NCBI RefSeq assembly: GCF_016919005.1
Contig: NZ_JAFFQE010000001.1
Span: forward strand, 372,001 to 436,000
From: Desulfopila inferna
GTDB taxonomy: Bacteria > Desulfobacterota > Desulfobulbia > Desulfobulbales > Desulfocapsaceae
DNA: 64,000 bases
Reading direction: 5' to 3'
The notes under the pieces are model-generated. The model made no database searches and was not told the origin of the DNA. It saw only the letters and a program-made list of their open reading frames with translations. The position numbers and the translations under genes were made by a program. This document shows positions 45,281 through 55,099 of the stretch, piece by piece; position 1 is the stretch's first letter, and every line of letters begins with the position of its first letter.

Positions 45281-47074
45281 ATGAACAACATCAGAAACTT
45301 CAGCATAATTGCCCATATCGACCATGGTAAATCAACTCTAGCCGACAGGATGATCCAGATGTGCGATCTCGTTACCGATCGGGAGTTCAAGGATCAGCTT
45401 CTCGACAGCATGGATATTGAGCGGGAAAGGGGGATTACCATCAAAAGCCAGACCATCTGTCTGCCTTATACAGCTGATAACGGCAAACAGTATATCCTCA
45501 ATCTGGTTGATACTCCAGGACATGTCGATTTCAGCTACGAGGTATCACGGGCGCTGACCTCCTGTGAAGGTGCATTGTTGCTGATCGATGCCGCTCAAGG
45601 TGTTGAAGCACAAACCCTGGCAAACCTGTATCTGGCGATGGAAAACGATCTTGATATCATACCTGTTATCAATAAAATTGATTTACCGTCTGCCGAGCCT
45701 GAAAAAATTGCCGATCAGATAGAAGAAGATTTAGGACTTGAACGAGACCTTATCCAGCTCTGTTCCGCTAAAACCGGCCAGGGAGTCAAGGAAATTTTCG
45801 AGGCAATCATTAACCATCTTCCTCCACCTGAGGGTGATCCGGACGATAAGCTGCAAGCGCTCATCTTCGATGCAACTTACGATGCCTTTCGTGGTACCAT
45901 AATTTCCTGCCGAATAATAAACGGTAAAGTCAAGCCAGGCGACACCATTGTCTTTATGTCAAACAACATCTCTCACCGGGTCGAGGAAGTCGGACTGTTT
46001 AAACTCAGGAAAGAACCGCAAAAGGAGCTGCAGGCCGGTCAGGTCGGTTATATAATAGCCGGCGTGAAAACCGTTCAGGATACCCGTCCAGGCGATACCA
46101 TCACCCTGAAGAACGACCCCTGCCCCCGAGCTCTGCCTGGGTTCAAAGAGGCTCAACAGGTTGTCTTTTCATCTATTTACCCGATTTCAACAGATGAGTA
46201 TGAGAATTTGGCGACTGCCCTTGAAAAGCTTCAGCTTAATGATGCCTCTTTGATCTTCCAGAAGGATTCTTCTGCCGCCCTGGGTTTTGGTTTCCGCTGC
46301 GGATTCCTGGGATTGCTTCATCTTGAGGTGGTCCAGGAGAGACTGGAAAGGGAATTCGATATATCGCTGATCCTCACAGTTCCTTCGGTGAAGTATCTTT
46401 TTCACCTTAATGATTCTTCAATAGTTGAAGTTGACAACCCGGCTCATTTCCCCGATCCCTCAGTCATTAGCAGAGTTGAAGAACCGTTTATCAAAGCAAC
46501 TATACTTATTCCGGAAAAATACATGGGCGTAGTCATGACGCTTTGTATGGAACGTCGGGGGGAGAACACCAATTATCACTACCCGATGCCGGGAAGAATT
46601 GAATTTACCTGCGAACTGCCGCTCGGTGAAGTAATCTACGATTTTTACGACAAACTCAAATCAGTCACTCAGGGCTATGGGTCTTTTGATTACGAAATGC
46701 TTGATTACCGAAAGAGTAATCTGGTCAAGCTTGATATTCTGGTGAACGGCGAATGCGTAGACGCCCTTTCTCAGCTGGTTCACCGGGATAAGGCTCGAGC
46801 CCGCGGACTGCTGGCCTGCGAAAAGCTGAAAGAGGAAATTCCCAGACAGATGTTCAAGATAGCAATACAGGCCGCCATCGGAGGCACAATCATTGCCAGA
46901 ACAACTATTTCGGCGCTGCGAAAGGATGTCACCGCAAAATGTTATGGCGGCGACATTTCACGTAAGAGAAAGTTGCTGGAAAAACAGAAGGCAGGAAAGA
47001 AGCGGATGAAAACCGTAGGAAACGTCGAAATACCCCAGAAGGCCTTCCTGTCGGTTCTCAAGTCCGATCAATGA
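45281..47074 (+). CDS. lepA: LepA / elongation factor 4
   Basis: From ATG 45281 the protein is 597 residues, normal for LepA. It has MNNIRNFSIIAHIDHGKSTLADRM (G1), DSMDIERERGITIKSQ (G2), VDTPGHVDFSYEV (G3) and NKID (G4). The LepA-specific C-terminus (GGDISRKRKLLEKQKAGKKRMK) is present. LepA is a ribosome-binding GTPase with roles in translation initiation and 30S maturation. The frame opens 129 bp further upstream, but the added residues have no family match. It converges on engB with a 25-bp gap. Confidence 0.97.
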   Translation: MNNIRNFSIIAHIDHGKSTLADRMIQMCDLVTDREFKDQLLDSMDIERERGITIKSQTICLPYTADNGKQYILNLVDTPGHVDFSYEVSRALTSCEGALLLIDAAQGVEAQTLANLYLAMENDLDIIPVINKIDLPSAEPEKIADQIEEDLGLERDLIQLCSAKTGQGVKEIFEAIINHLPPPEGDPDDKLQALIFDATYDAFRGTIISCRIINGKVKPGDTIVFMSNNISHRVEEVGLFKLRKEPQKELQAGQVGYIIAGVKTVQDTRPGDTITLKNDPCPRALPGFKEAQQVVFSSIYPISTDEYENLATALEKLQLNDASLIFQKDSSAALGFGFRCGFLGLLHLEVVQERLEREFDISLILTVPSVKYLFHLNDSSIVEVDNPAHFPDPSVISRVEEPFIKATILIPEKYMGVVMTLCMERRGENTNYHYPMPGRIEFTCELPLGEVIYDFYDKLKSVTQGYGSFDYEMLDYRKSNLVKLDILVNGECVDALSQLVHRDKARARGLLACEKLKEEIPRQMFKIAIQAAIGGTIIARTTISALRKDVTAKCYGGDISRKRKLLEKQKAGKKRMKTVGNVEIPQKAFLSVLKSDQ

Positions 47075-47099
47075 TCAATAGCCTTATCCGGCATCTGTG

Positions 47100-47723
47100 C
47101 TATGAGTGTGGGGAGTCATCGGGCGACGAAACAGGATCCTCTGTCAGAAACGCAGCCAAGGCATCTTTGAGTGCATCGGTTCCAAGACCTGATTTAGCTG
47201 AAAAGAGAATTCTCTCTGTTGCGGAAATACCCAGACCCGCATCAAGCAAAGCTGCGTTTCTGCTTCTCTGGTTGCCGGATAATTTATCGGCTTTGGTGTA
47301 GACGGCCAGGCAGGCTATGCCCTCTGTCCTCAGCCAGTCAAGAAGTTGTCTGTCGTGGTTCTTGGGAGGATGACGCAGATCGATGATGACCACCACACAA
47401 CGCAGACTGTTGCGTTGTTCAAGATATTGGGCGATTAATTTCCCCCAGCTGCTCTGCATAGATTTAGATACTTTGGCAAAGCCATATCCCGGCAGATCCA
47501 CCATATATACCTGGCCGTCGATCAGGAAGAAATTCAACCCCTGGGTTTTGCCCGGGGTTGAGCTGACCTTGACATAGCTTTTTCTGCCGAAAAGACGATT
47601 CAGCAGAGAAGACTTGCCTACATTCGATCTTCCGGCAAAAGCAAATTCCGGTAAATCCGGGGGAGGCAGCTGTGTTAATGAATGGGCACTGAGGAGAAAC
47701 TCGGTCTCATGGTAATAGATCAT
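47100..47723 (-). CDS. engB: EngB/YsxC ribosome-biogenesis GTPase
   Basis: The 207-residue GTPase has G1 AGRSNVGKSSLLN, STPGKTQGLNFF (switch I), G3 VDLPGYGFAKV and G4 TKADKLS, the EngB order. The C-terminus carries an extra acidic tail (EDPVSSPDDSPHS). EngB aids 50S subunit assembly. It is the last gene of a minus-strand run hisI-hisG-engB, 18 bp after hisG. Confidence 0.96.
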   Translation of the reverse strand: MIYYHETEFLLSAHSLTQLPPPDLPEFAFAGRSNVGKSSLLNRLFGRKSYVKVSSTPGKTQGLNFFLIDGQVYMVDLPGYGFAKVSKSMQSSWGKLIAQYLEQRNSLRCVVVIIDLRHPPKNHDRQLLDWLRTEGIACLAVYTKADKLSGNQRSRNAALLDAGLGISATERILFSAKSGLGTDALKDALAAFLTEDPVSSPDDSPHS

Positions 47724-47741
47724 TGGTTCTTTCCCATCCGT

Positions 47742-48614
47742 TTATATCACCTTGTTCAAGGAATATTCAATTATTCCTTCCGCTCCATTCTTCTTCAATT
47801 TTGGTATCAGATCACGTACCACGTCCTCTGAAATAACAGTTTCAACGGAGAACCAGTCCGTCTGGTAAAGATTGGCAATAGTAGGCGCATTGAGACTGGG
47901 AAGAATATCGACTATGCCCTGCAGTTTGCCTTCAGGTACATTCATTTTCAGACCCACGATTCTATCAGCCCGCAGTGAGCCCTGGAGAAGCATGGACATG
48001 TTCTCGATTTTCTCACGTTTCCATGGGTCATTCCAGGCATCCTTATTGGCAATGAACTGGGTATTGGACTCCATCAATTCATGGATAATACGCAGACCAT
48101 GCGCCCGAATAGTGCTTTCGGTTTCGGTCACCTCGACCACCGCATCGGCAAGACCCGAAACGACCTTTGCTTCAGTCGCCCCCCAGGAAAACTCGATGTC
48201 GACATTTATATTTTTTCCCTTGAAGAAGCGCGTGGTGACATTGACCAGTTCAGTGGCAATTTTTTTCCCTTCAAGATCCTCCAGACACTGGATGTCGGAA
48301 TTACCAGCCACTGCAATGATCCACCGTGTCGGTTTCCGACTTACCTTCGAGTACACCAGATCGCTGACTATCACCGCCTCTGACTGGTTTTCCATGATCC
48401 AGTCTTTTCCGGTAATTCCTGCATCCAGCATGCCGCTCTCTACATACCTCGACATCTCTTGAGGTCTGCATATGGAACATATCAGTTCCGGATCATCGAT
48501 CTCCGGGAAATAGTTCCTGGCAGCAGGCTTTATCAGCCACCCTGCGCTTTCAAAAAGTGCAATGGTCGCTTTTTCCAGGCTGCCCTTAGGTAATCCAAGT
48601 TTCAACTGCTTCAT
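47742..48614 (-). CDS. hisG: ATP phosphoribosyltransferase, long form
   Basis: The 290-residue HisG begins MKQLKLGLPKGSLEKATIALFESAGW. It contains RPQEMSRYVESGMLDAGITGKDW and DAVVEVTETESTIRAHGLRII. The extra C-terminal domain (about 215-290) is the ACT-like regulatory domain of the long form, so it does not need HisZ. It catalyses the first step of histidine synthesis and is feedback-inhibited by histidine. It is followed by engB and preceded by hisI, with repeat copy E occupying the upstream gap. Confidence 0.95.
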   Translation of the reverse strand: MKQLKLGLPKGSLEKATIALFESAGWLIKPAARNYFPEIDDPELICSICRPQEMSRYVESGMLDAGITGKDWIMENQSEAVIVSDLVYSKVSRKPTRWIIAVAGNSDIQCLEDLEGKKIATELVNVTTRFFKGKNINVDIEFSWGATEAKVVSGLADAVVEVTETESTIRAHGLRIIHELMESNTQFIANKDAWNDPWKREKIENMSMLLQGSLRADRIVGLKMNVPEGKLQGIVDILPSLNAPTIANLYQTDWFSVETVISEDVVRDLIPKLKKNGAEGIIEYSLNKVI

Positions 48615-48643
48615 GTTAAGCTCCAGACAATTATAGTTTTTTC

Positions 48644-48804
48644 GTAACTATTCAGTAGTTCAGGGCAAACTGCCGCTTTTTAGTACCTTACAGAATGTTT
48701 TCTTGTTTTTTTGCAAGAAAATAATCTGTCTCAAGGTTCTTATACCCTTAAAGGGGTACTGTAAAGGTCCGCTCAGCTGGGTTAGCTTCTTGCTGAATAG
48801 TTGC
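48644..48804. repeat. Intergenic ITR element, copy E (rearranged)
   Basis: This 161-bp element lies 30 bp upstream of the hisG start. Its ends carry perfect 10-bp inverted repeats AACTATTCAG (48646-48655) and CTGAATAGTT (48793-48802). Both halves resemble the left half of copy A (AGTTCAGGGCAAACTGCCGCTTTTTAG and the inverse CAGCTGGGTTAGCTTCTTGC), so it looks like a mosaic of left modules. It may affect hisG expression. Confidence 0.65.
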
Positions 48805-48898
48805 GGTTTATCTTTTAAAGGCCGATAACGGTATTTCAGTAAGAGTAAAATAAAACTGCTGTTGTGCTTTCAGCGCCTGCCTACGACAGTTTCCGCAA

Positions 48899-49279
48899 CT
48901 ATTTGGTATATACTTCGTCGGGATCAAAAATCAAATCGGCAATTACTTTCAGGCTATTGTTCTCAACCGCTCTGTAAAAGCAGGAGCCGTATCCCTTATG
49001 GCAGGCCGCGCCGCCAATCTGGTCAACCTTATAGACGACAGTGTCTCCATCGCAGTCGACAAGAATTTCGTGAATTTTCTGGATGTGTCCGGATGTTTCC
49101 CCTTTCATCCAGATCTTATTTCTCGATCTGCTCCAGTAATGCGCCGTACCGCTCTTGACGCTTTTCTGAAATGCTTCCTCATTGATATAGGCCAGCATGA
49201 GGATTTCACCCGTTTTATAATCCTGCGCTATAGCAGGAATAAGATTATCTTTATTTTTAGAAAAATCCAGATTTACCAT
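48899..49279 (-). CDS. hisI: Phosphoribosyl-AMP cyclohydrolase
   Basis: The 126-residue HisI carries KTGEILMLAYINEEAFQKSVKSGTAHYWSRSRNKIWMKGETSGH, DCDGDTVVYKVDQIGGAACHKGYGSCFYR, including Cys residues and the D-C-D-x-D metal site. It opens the purine ring of PR-AMP in histidine synthesis and uses zinc. It is the single-domain form, without the HisE pyrophosphohydrolase. The ATG at 49279 has no clear Shine-Dalgarno. A TTG at 49300 would add seven residues. hisG lies 285 bp downstream. Confidence 0.93.
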   Translation of the reverse strand: MVNLDFSKNKDNLIPAIAQDYKTGEILMLAYINEEAFQKSVKSGTAHYWSRSRNKIWMKGETSGHIQKIHEILVDCDGDTVVYKVDQIGGAACHKGYGSCFYRAVENNSLKVIADLIFDPDEVYTK

Positions 49280-49312
49280 TGCAACTGTAATCCTAAGCAA
49301 ATGAAATTGATA

Positions 49313-49335
49313 CCAGGAAAGGCCGACTTTCCTGG
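49313..49335 (-). other. Stem-loop in the hisI leader
   Basis: A perfect 9-bp stem, CCAGGAAAG (49313-49321) with CTTTCCTGG (49327-49335), around a 5-nt loop. It lies about 35 bp upstream of the hisI ATG and 240 bp upstream of the FKBP gene. No T-tract follows, so it is not an ordinary terminator. Confidence 0.45.
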
Positions 49336-49577
49336 AGCACTGAGATATTTTTCCGAACGGAAGGCACTACATTATGCAGGTCCCTGTAATTTGTCAAGAC
49401 TTGCCGTAAATATGTTATCCTCTGCTGCTATATATCTTTCCCGAAAGAATATTGCCGGACTTGCCGTTCATTTTTTTTATTTTATTAAAGTCTATAGTAG
49501 ATTAAATGATACCTGCTAATTTACAAATCACTTTGGGCGAAAACAGATACCCGAACAACGATACAGTGGAGGAACAT

Positions 49578-50015
49578 ATGTCTGTCGTGAAAGAAGACTC
49601 TACAATCACCATCACCTATGAAGGCAAACTTGACAACGGTCATGTCTTTAAAAAAATTAATGAAGACGAGCCGCTCACTCTCAAACTGGGCAATCAGGAA
49701 TTACCGCCGACTCTTGAAAAAGAGCTGGTGGGACTCAAGGAAGGCGAGTCGAAGACAGTGCGGCTATCCCCGGAAGAAGGTTACGGCGCCAGACAGAAAA
49801 TATTGGTACAGGATCTGGGGCGGGAAACTTTTGGTGATAAAATTACACCTAAACCCGGAATGATACTGTCCTTGAAAGTTGAAAAAGATGGCGAGATGCA
49901 TCAGGTTCCGGCAACGGTTATGGAAGTAACGGAAAAAAAAGTTGTGGTAGACTACAATCATCCTTTGGCCGGGCATCATCTTACCTATACCGTCACTGTT
50001 CTCAAGATTAAATAG
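49578..50015 (+). CDS. SlyD-like FKBP peptidyl-prolyl isomerase
   Basis: From ATG 49578 (GGAGGAACAT upstream) the protein is 145 residues. It has an FKBP domain (TITITYEGKLDNGHVFKK, GLKEGESKTVRLSPEEGYG) split by an insert-in-flap domain (about 70-125). It ends in NHPLAGHHLTYTVTVLKIK. This is the SlyD layout without the metal-binding His-rich tail. SlyD proteins speed proline isomerisation and act as chaperones in the cytosol. The frame reads 24 residues further upstream, but the Shine-Dalgarno decides this start. Confidence 0.92.
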   Translation: MSVVKEDSTITITYEGKLDNGHVFKKINEDEPLTLKLGNQELPPTLEKELVGLKEGESKTVRLSPEEGYGARQKILVQDLGRETFGDKITPKPGMILSLKVEKDGEMHQVPATVMEVTEKKVVVDYNHPLAGHHLTYTVTVLKIK

Positions 50016-50285
50016 CAATAACGCAGCCGATCAGCGTCTAGCCCCTCTTACTCCTGCCGGAGTCATCCCGTCGTGCCTTGCCATTAATTAAGGAATACCG
50101 GTTTAGGTATCCTGAAAAGGCTGAGGATCCCCCCGGACCTTCGGCAGGACCATCCCTCTTAAAATAGCCTCTGCATTTCCCTTCACTCTGATATTATTAT
50201 TCTCAATCCTGTACATTCACACATCTGCATGTATAAAAAGCTACAGAACTCCCTTAACACTCAACACTATTAACGAGGTACAAGT

Positions 50286-53243
50286 ATGCAGATTGAAGAT
50301 GATGAAATACTACAGGGTTTTATTGAAGAATCTTTAGAGCATCTGGCCGATATCGAAAATGATCTTCTGGCTATTGAAGAAGCAGGGGCCAACATTGATG
50401 AAGATCTTGTAAACAAGGTATTTCGAGCTGCACACTCCATCAAGGGCGGTGCGGGTTTCATGGGTTTAAACGGCATCCAGGAACTCTCCCATGCCATGGA
50501 AAACGTGCTCGGAATGATCCGTGGCAAAAAACTCATTCCAACTCCTCAAATAATTAACATTCTCCTCCTGAGTTCAGATCAGCTTCGGGGAATGATTGAA
50601 GACATCCAAAATTCCAATGATGTCGATATATTTACCCATTTGGAACCGCTCAATGCCATTGCCGCCGGCACTTATAATCCTGATTCCTCGCCATCGCCGA
50701 AAAAAAGAGCTGCGGCATCCGCTGTTGACGACCAATCGACAACGGAAACAGAGCCGCTGCCGCAAAAGAAAACTGTCCTCCAGGAAAACGCAGGGGTCCA
50801 GTCCGTTCTTACTGATCAACCATCCCGGCAAATGGAAGCTTCTCGCAGTGAAGATGAAATTACCGCTGCTCAGGCCTCTGAAAAACAGGATGATGAGACA
50901 GTCGACAACAGGGAACCTGCTTTATACAATTCTCCGCAATTAGAGACTGCCTCGGTGAATGCAGAGAGTTTGGCTCAGGAATCGTCCTTTCACAAAAACA
51001 AAAGCCAGGGGGAGACCTCGCTGCGAGTTCATGTGAGTCTTCTGGATCAACTCATGAACCTTGCCGGAGAACTGGTGTTAAGCAGAAACCAACTCCTGCA
51101 GACTATCGGCTCGGAGGATTATCGCAATGCCGAGACGGTCGGTCAAAGAATAGACCTGATAACCTCGGAGCTGCAGGAAGCTATAATGCTGACGCGAATG
51201 CAGCCTATAGGTAATGTCTTCAACAAATTTCCCCGTGTGGTCAGGGATCTCTCCGGCAAACTCGACAAAAAGATAGATCTCACTATCGTCGGCAAGGATG
51301 TTGAGCTGGATAAAACCATCATCGAGGCGATAAACGATCCACTCACCCATCTTGTCCGTAACTCGGTAGATCATGGCATTGAAATGCCCGACGAGAGGAA
51401 GAAGCGGGGAAAATCGGAAAATGGACTGGTTATCCTCAAGGCCTATCATGAAGCCGGACAGGTTGTCATAGAAATCAGTGACGACGGCAAAGGGCTCGAT
51501 GGTGAAGTTTTGGCGGCAGGCGCCGTCAAAAAAGGGTTGCTCACCCCGGAACAGGTTCAGGTCATGTCTGACAAGGAGAAGGTTAACCTTATCTTTCTCC
51601 CTGGATTTTCAACAGCCGAGAAAGTTACCGACGTATCCGGCCGTGGAGTCGGCATGGATGTGGTTAAGACGAATCTGGATAAACTCGGCGGGCATGTGGA
51701 CATCATCTCCGAGGTGGGCAGGGGCACCACGATTTCCATTAAACTGCCGCTCACTCTGGCGATAATCCCCTGCCAGATAATCATGACCGGCGGCGAGAGA
51801 TATGCCATTCCGCAGGTGAATCTGGAAGAGCTGCTGCGCATTCCTGCCGGCCAGGTCAAAGAAAGAATAGAGCGCGTCGGTAATGCCGAAGTAGTAAGGC
51901 TGCGCGGTAATCTTCTTCCTCTTATCAGATTAGCCGATGTCATCGGTATCGAAAGAACGTTCTTTGATGAAGAAGAAGGCATAGTCAAGCCGGACAGGAG
52001 AAAAATGATTTCCGACCGCAGGAGCCCGGAGCATCCAGCCTTCAGAGACAAAGGTGATTCAAAAAGAGTAGAATCCACAGATGATGATTCCCGGCAAGGC
52101 CGGAGCGGCAAAGACAGAAGGTATTCCGCTTCGAGTGCCCTTAATATCGTGGTTGTTTCCACCGGTGCCATGAAATATGGCTTGATTGTCGATAAGCTGC
52201 AGGACTCCGAAGAAATAGTCATCAAACCACTGGGCAGGCACCTGCAGCAATGTAAAGGATATGCCGGTGCGACGATAATGGGCGATGGCCGCATTGCTCT
52301 CATACTTGATGTCGGCAACCTTGCCCGTATGGCCAAACTGACCTCAATTGACGGCACCGACAGGGCCGGCGAAGTAGCTATAGCCCAGGAAGAATCCATT
52401 CGCGCCAAGATGGACAAACAGTCACTGCTGATATTCAGAAGCTCGGAGCAGGAACAGTTTGCCGTTCCGCTGAATCAAGTTGAAAGAATTGAGAAAATCA
52501 AACGTTCGGACATTGAGGAACTCGGCGGCAAAAGGGTTATGCAGTATAGAGGCGGCAGCCTTTCCCTGCTTACTATTGACGATGTTGCCATGGTTCAACC
52601 GCTGGCCGACTATGATAATCTTCTGGTGATAGTCTTCAATATTCGTAAAAGAACCGTGGGACTGCTCGCCATCGGTCCCATTGATGCCATAGAGATAGCT
52701 GTGGAAATAGATGATGTCACCCTGCGGCAGTCCGGTATAATGGGTTCCGCCATCATCGCCAAACATACAACTATGCTGGTCGATGTTTTTGATATCGTCC
52801 AGACTGTTTTTCCGGAATGGTTTGAGAACCAGCTGGTATTCGAAGCCGCAGGTGGTCCTGAACAGCTGCCCCCTACTCTGCTCATCGCCGAAGATTCCAA
52901 TTTTTTCAGAAATCAGGTCAAAAGCTATTTGACTGAGGCAGGATTTGCAGTAATCGAGGCTGAAGACGGACAGATTGCCTGGGAACTTCTGCAGGAGCAT
53001 GCCGATGACATAACCATGATAGTCACTGATATTGAAATGCCCAATATGGATGGATTTCAGCTGACCGAAAAAATCAAGACTGACCCACGTTATTCGCATT
53101 TTCCAGTTATTGCCTTAACAACCCTGGCCGGCGAAGAAGATGTTGCACGAGGTAAAGCAGTAGGCATCGACGAGTATCATATCAAACTGGATAAAGAAAG
53201 ATTAATGGCATGCGTGCACGATTACGTAAAACGATATCATTGA
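50286..53243 (+). CDS. cheA: Hybrid chemotaxis histidine kinase CheA with two CheW-like domains and receiver
   Basis: The 985-residue protein has Hpt H50 (FRAAHSIKGGAGF), a low-complexity linker (about 140-235) and the dimerisation/ATPase region with N-box HLVRNSVDHGIEMP and G boxes. Two CheW-like domains follow. The first carries a charged 55-residue insertion (about 570-625, RRKMISDRRSPEH...). The C-terminal receiver (about 866-985) has D in VTDIEMPNMDGF. Hybrid CheA-receiver proteins occur in alternative-function chemosensory systems. It is first in the run cheA-cheW-cheB-cheR-RR. No methyl-accepting receptor gene is in the window. Confidence 0.93.
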   Translation: MQIEDDEILQGFIEESLEHLADIENDLLAIEEAGANIDEDLVNKVFRAAHSIKGGAGFMGLNGIQELSHAMENVLGMIRGKKLIPTPQIINILLLSSDQLRGMIEDIQNSNDVDIFTHLEPLNAIAAGTYNPDSSPSPKKRAAASAVDDQSTTETEPLPQKKTVLQENAGVQSVLTDQPSRQMEASRSEDEITAAQASEKQDDETVDNREPALYNSPQLETASVNAESLAQESSFHKNKSQGETSLRVHVSLLDQLMNLAGELVLSRNQLLQTIGSEDYRNAETVGQRIDLITSELQEAIMLTRMQPIGNVFNKFPRVVRDLSGKLDKKIDLTIVGKDVELDKTIIEAINDPLTHLVRNSVDHGIEMPDERKKRGKSENGLVILKAYHEAGQVVIEISDDGKGLDGEVLAAGAVKKGLLTPEQVQVMSDKEKVNLIFLPGFSTAEKVTDVSGRGVGMDVVKTNLDKLGGHVDIISEVGRGTTISIKLPLTLAIIPCQIIMTGGERYAIPQVNLEELLRIPAGQVKERIERVGNAEVVRLRGNLLPLIRLADVIGIERTFFDEEEGIVKPDRRKMISDRRSPEHPAFRDKGDSKRVESTDDDSRQGRSGKDRRYSASSALNIVVVSTGAMKYGLIVDKLQDSEEIVIKPLGRHLQQCKGYAGATIMGDGRIALILDVGNLARMAKLTSIDGTDRAGEVAIAQEESIRAKMDKQSLLIFRSSEQEQFAVPLNQVERIEKIKRSDIEELGGKRVMQYRGGSLSLLTIDDVAMVQPLADYDNLLVIVFNIRKRTVGLLAIGPIDAIEIAVEIDDVTLRQSGIMGSAIIAKHTTMLVDVFDIVQTVFPEWFENQLVFEAAGGPEQLPPTLLIAEDSNFFRNQVKSYLTEAGFAVIEAEDGQIAWELLQEHADDITMIVTDIEMPNMDGFQLTEKIKTDPRYSHFPVIALTTLAGEEDVARGKAVGIDEYHIKLDKERLMACVHDYVKRYH

Positions 53244-53310
53244 TCAGGCCGAGCCGGATTTACAGATGTTTTGATTGTCCGATTATAACTTCTTGAACGA
53301 GATAAAAATT

Positions 53311-53748
53311 ATGAATGATAAAAAGATAGTTGAACTTGCAACATTTTATGTCGGCAACGCCCTGTGCGGCATGGATATCCTCAAGGTACAGGAAATAAAC
53401 AAACTTATGCAGATGACCAAAGTCCCCCAGGCGCCTGAGTATGTGCTCGGAATTTTGAACCTGCGTGGTCAGATCGTCACCATCCTGGATTTAGGAAATA
53501 AACTCGGTCTTGGCGAAACCGATCTGTCGCAGGATTCCAGAAATATCATTGTCAACTCTACCGGAGGCAGTGTAGGACTACTTGTTCGGCAAATCAGCGA
53601 TGTGGTTCAGGCTGATCTTACCAGAAAAGAGTATCCTCCGGCGAATATGGACGGAATTCAAGGGGAATTTTTTACGGGTGTCTACAAAACAGATACCAAG
53701 CTTATAGGCATTCTGGATGTCGATAAGGTTTTAAGTATAGAAGATTGA
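53311..53748 (+). CDS. cheW: CheW chemotaxis coupling protein
   Basis: From ATG 53311 this is a 145-residue CheW: VELATFYVGNALCGMDILKVQEINKLMQMTKVPQAPEYVLGILNLRGQIVTILDLGNKLG. These are its standard motifs. CheW bridges CheA and receptors. It lies 67 bp after cheA. A TTG at 53275 is in frame but would add 12 residues of unlike composition. The motif GGCGTCGTAAAAA begins 2 bp after its stop. Confidence 0.94.
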   Translation: MNDKKIVELATFYVGNALCGMDILKVQEINKLMQMTKVPQAPEYVLGILNLRGQIVTILDLGNKLGLGETDLSQDSRNIIVNSTGGSVGLLVRQISDVVQADLTRKEYPPANMDGIQGEFFTGVYKTDTKLIGILDVDKVLSIED

Positions 53749-53945
53749 GGGCGTCGTAAAAATAAGCTCATACTTTCAGATCTTTAACTCGACATGTGAG
53801 GATTACCGCTTGTGGTAATTTTCGTAAGACTTTCGGTTCCTCCTCCCCCGTATCTCAACCGGGTTTCCAATGATTCCGGGCTGGTTGACGATTCAGCCTT
53901 TAAAGGAGCGATGGCAGAGGAATTTTTTATGGAAAAATATAGAAT

Positions 53946-55067
53946 ATGCTAAGGAAAAAATTACGGGTTCTCGTTGTCGATGATACCATTGTCTACCGAA
54001 AGGCTGTTTCCGATATCATGGAGGAACTACCGGAGGTCGAACTTGTGGGAGTCGCCCATAACGGCAAGATCGCCATGTCAAAAATCAGGACACTCAAACC
54101 CGATCTATTGACTCTGGATATTGAGATGCCGGTCATGAACGGGCTCGAAGTTCTGGCGGAAATCCAGAAAAACAATCTCAATGTCGGTGCCATAATGCTC
54201 TCTACCTTGACCTCTGAAGGCGGCGAGATGACACTGCGGGCTCTTGAACTCGGCGCCTTTGACTTCATTCTCAAACCGCAGAGCAAGAACCAGACGGAAG
54301 GAAAAAAGGAGATTAAAAGTCTTATTCATCCGATGATCAAAGCCTTTGCCAGATCAAGCCTGGCCTCGTCCCAGCTGCGCAAATCGAGTGTCTCAGCACC
54401 GAGCGGCAGGCCTCTGTTAAGAAGGCCGCTAGTGAGCGAAAGTATCGAAAGTGTAACCAGAGCGGAGGCAATACCATCTACCCATAGGGGGCGCTCCGAA
54501 ATTATTGCCATTGGTGTATCAACAGGCGGTCCCAATGCTCTTACCCAGGTGCTTCCCAAACTTCCCGGCAATATCGGCATACCGATCATTATCGTGCAGC
54601 ATATGCCCCCGGTGTTTACCAAATCGCTTGCCGCCAGCCTCAATAAAAAATGTGAACTCACCGTCAAAGAGGCTGAAGACCGCGAGTCCCTGCAGAATAA
54701 CACGGTCTACATCGCACCCGGCGGAAAACAGATGAAACTGGTAGCCGGCGCGGACGGCCGCAACCGCCAGATTAAAATCACCAATGATCCACCGGAAAAT
54801 TCTTGCCGGCCATCTGTTGATTACCTCTTCCGTTCAGTCGCGGATTACTATGTGAACAGATCAACGGCTGTGATCATGACAGGCATGGGCTCAGACGGAA
54901 CTAAAGGCTTGCAGGTTCTCAGAAACAAGGGCTGTTTTATTATAGCACAGGATGAAAAAAGTTGCGTTGTCTACGGCATGCCTAAAAGCCCCATCGAAAG
55001 CGGACTTGTCGATATCGTTGCGCCGCTCGACAAACTTGCGGATGAAATATTGAAGACCCTCAAATAG
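53946..55067 (+). CDS. cheB: CheB protein-glutamate methylesterase
   Basis: The 373-residue protein has a receiver (D58 in LTLDIEMPVMNG) and a linker (about 125-185). The methylesterase domain has GVSTGGPNAL, QHMPPVFTKSLA and GMGSDGTKG carrying the Ser-His-Asp catalytic residues. CheB demethylates or deamidates receptor Glu/Gln residues when phosphorylated by CheA. It stands between cheW and cheR; the 197-bp gap before it holds no gene. Confidence 0.96.
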   Translation: MLRKKLRVLVVDDTIVYRKAVSDIMEELPEVELVGVAHNGKIAMSKIRTLKPDLLTLDIEMPVMNGLEVLAEIQKNNLNVGAIMLSTLTSEGGEMTLRALELGAFDFILKPQSKNQTEGKKEIKSLIHPMIKAFARSSLASSQLRKSSVSAPSGRPLLRRPLVSESIESVTRAEAIPSTHRGRSEIIAIGVSTGGPNALTQVLPKLPGNIGIPIIIVQHMPPVFTKSLAASLNKKCELTVKEAEDRESLQNNTVYIAPGGKQMKLVAGADGRNRQIKITNDPPENSCRPSVDYLFRSVADYYVNRSTAVIMTGMGSDGTKGLQVLRNKGCFIIAQDEKSCVVYGMPKSPIESGLVDIVAPLDKLADEILKTLK

Positions 55068-55099
55068 TACATAAATCTTCATGGGATTTAAGTTAGAGC

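Noticed and set aside
51557-52417. 286-codon minus-strand reading frame within cheA
   Set aside because: It is antisense to the CheW-like part of a well-supported cheA, with Ser/Arg-rich content typical of shadow frames and no recognisable domain.
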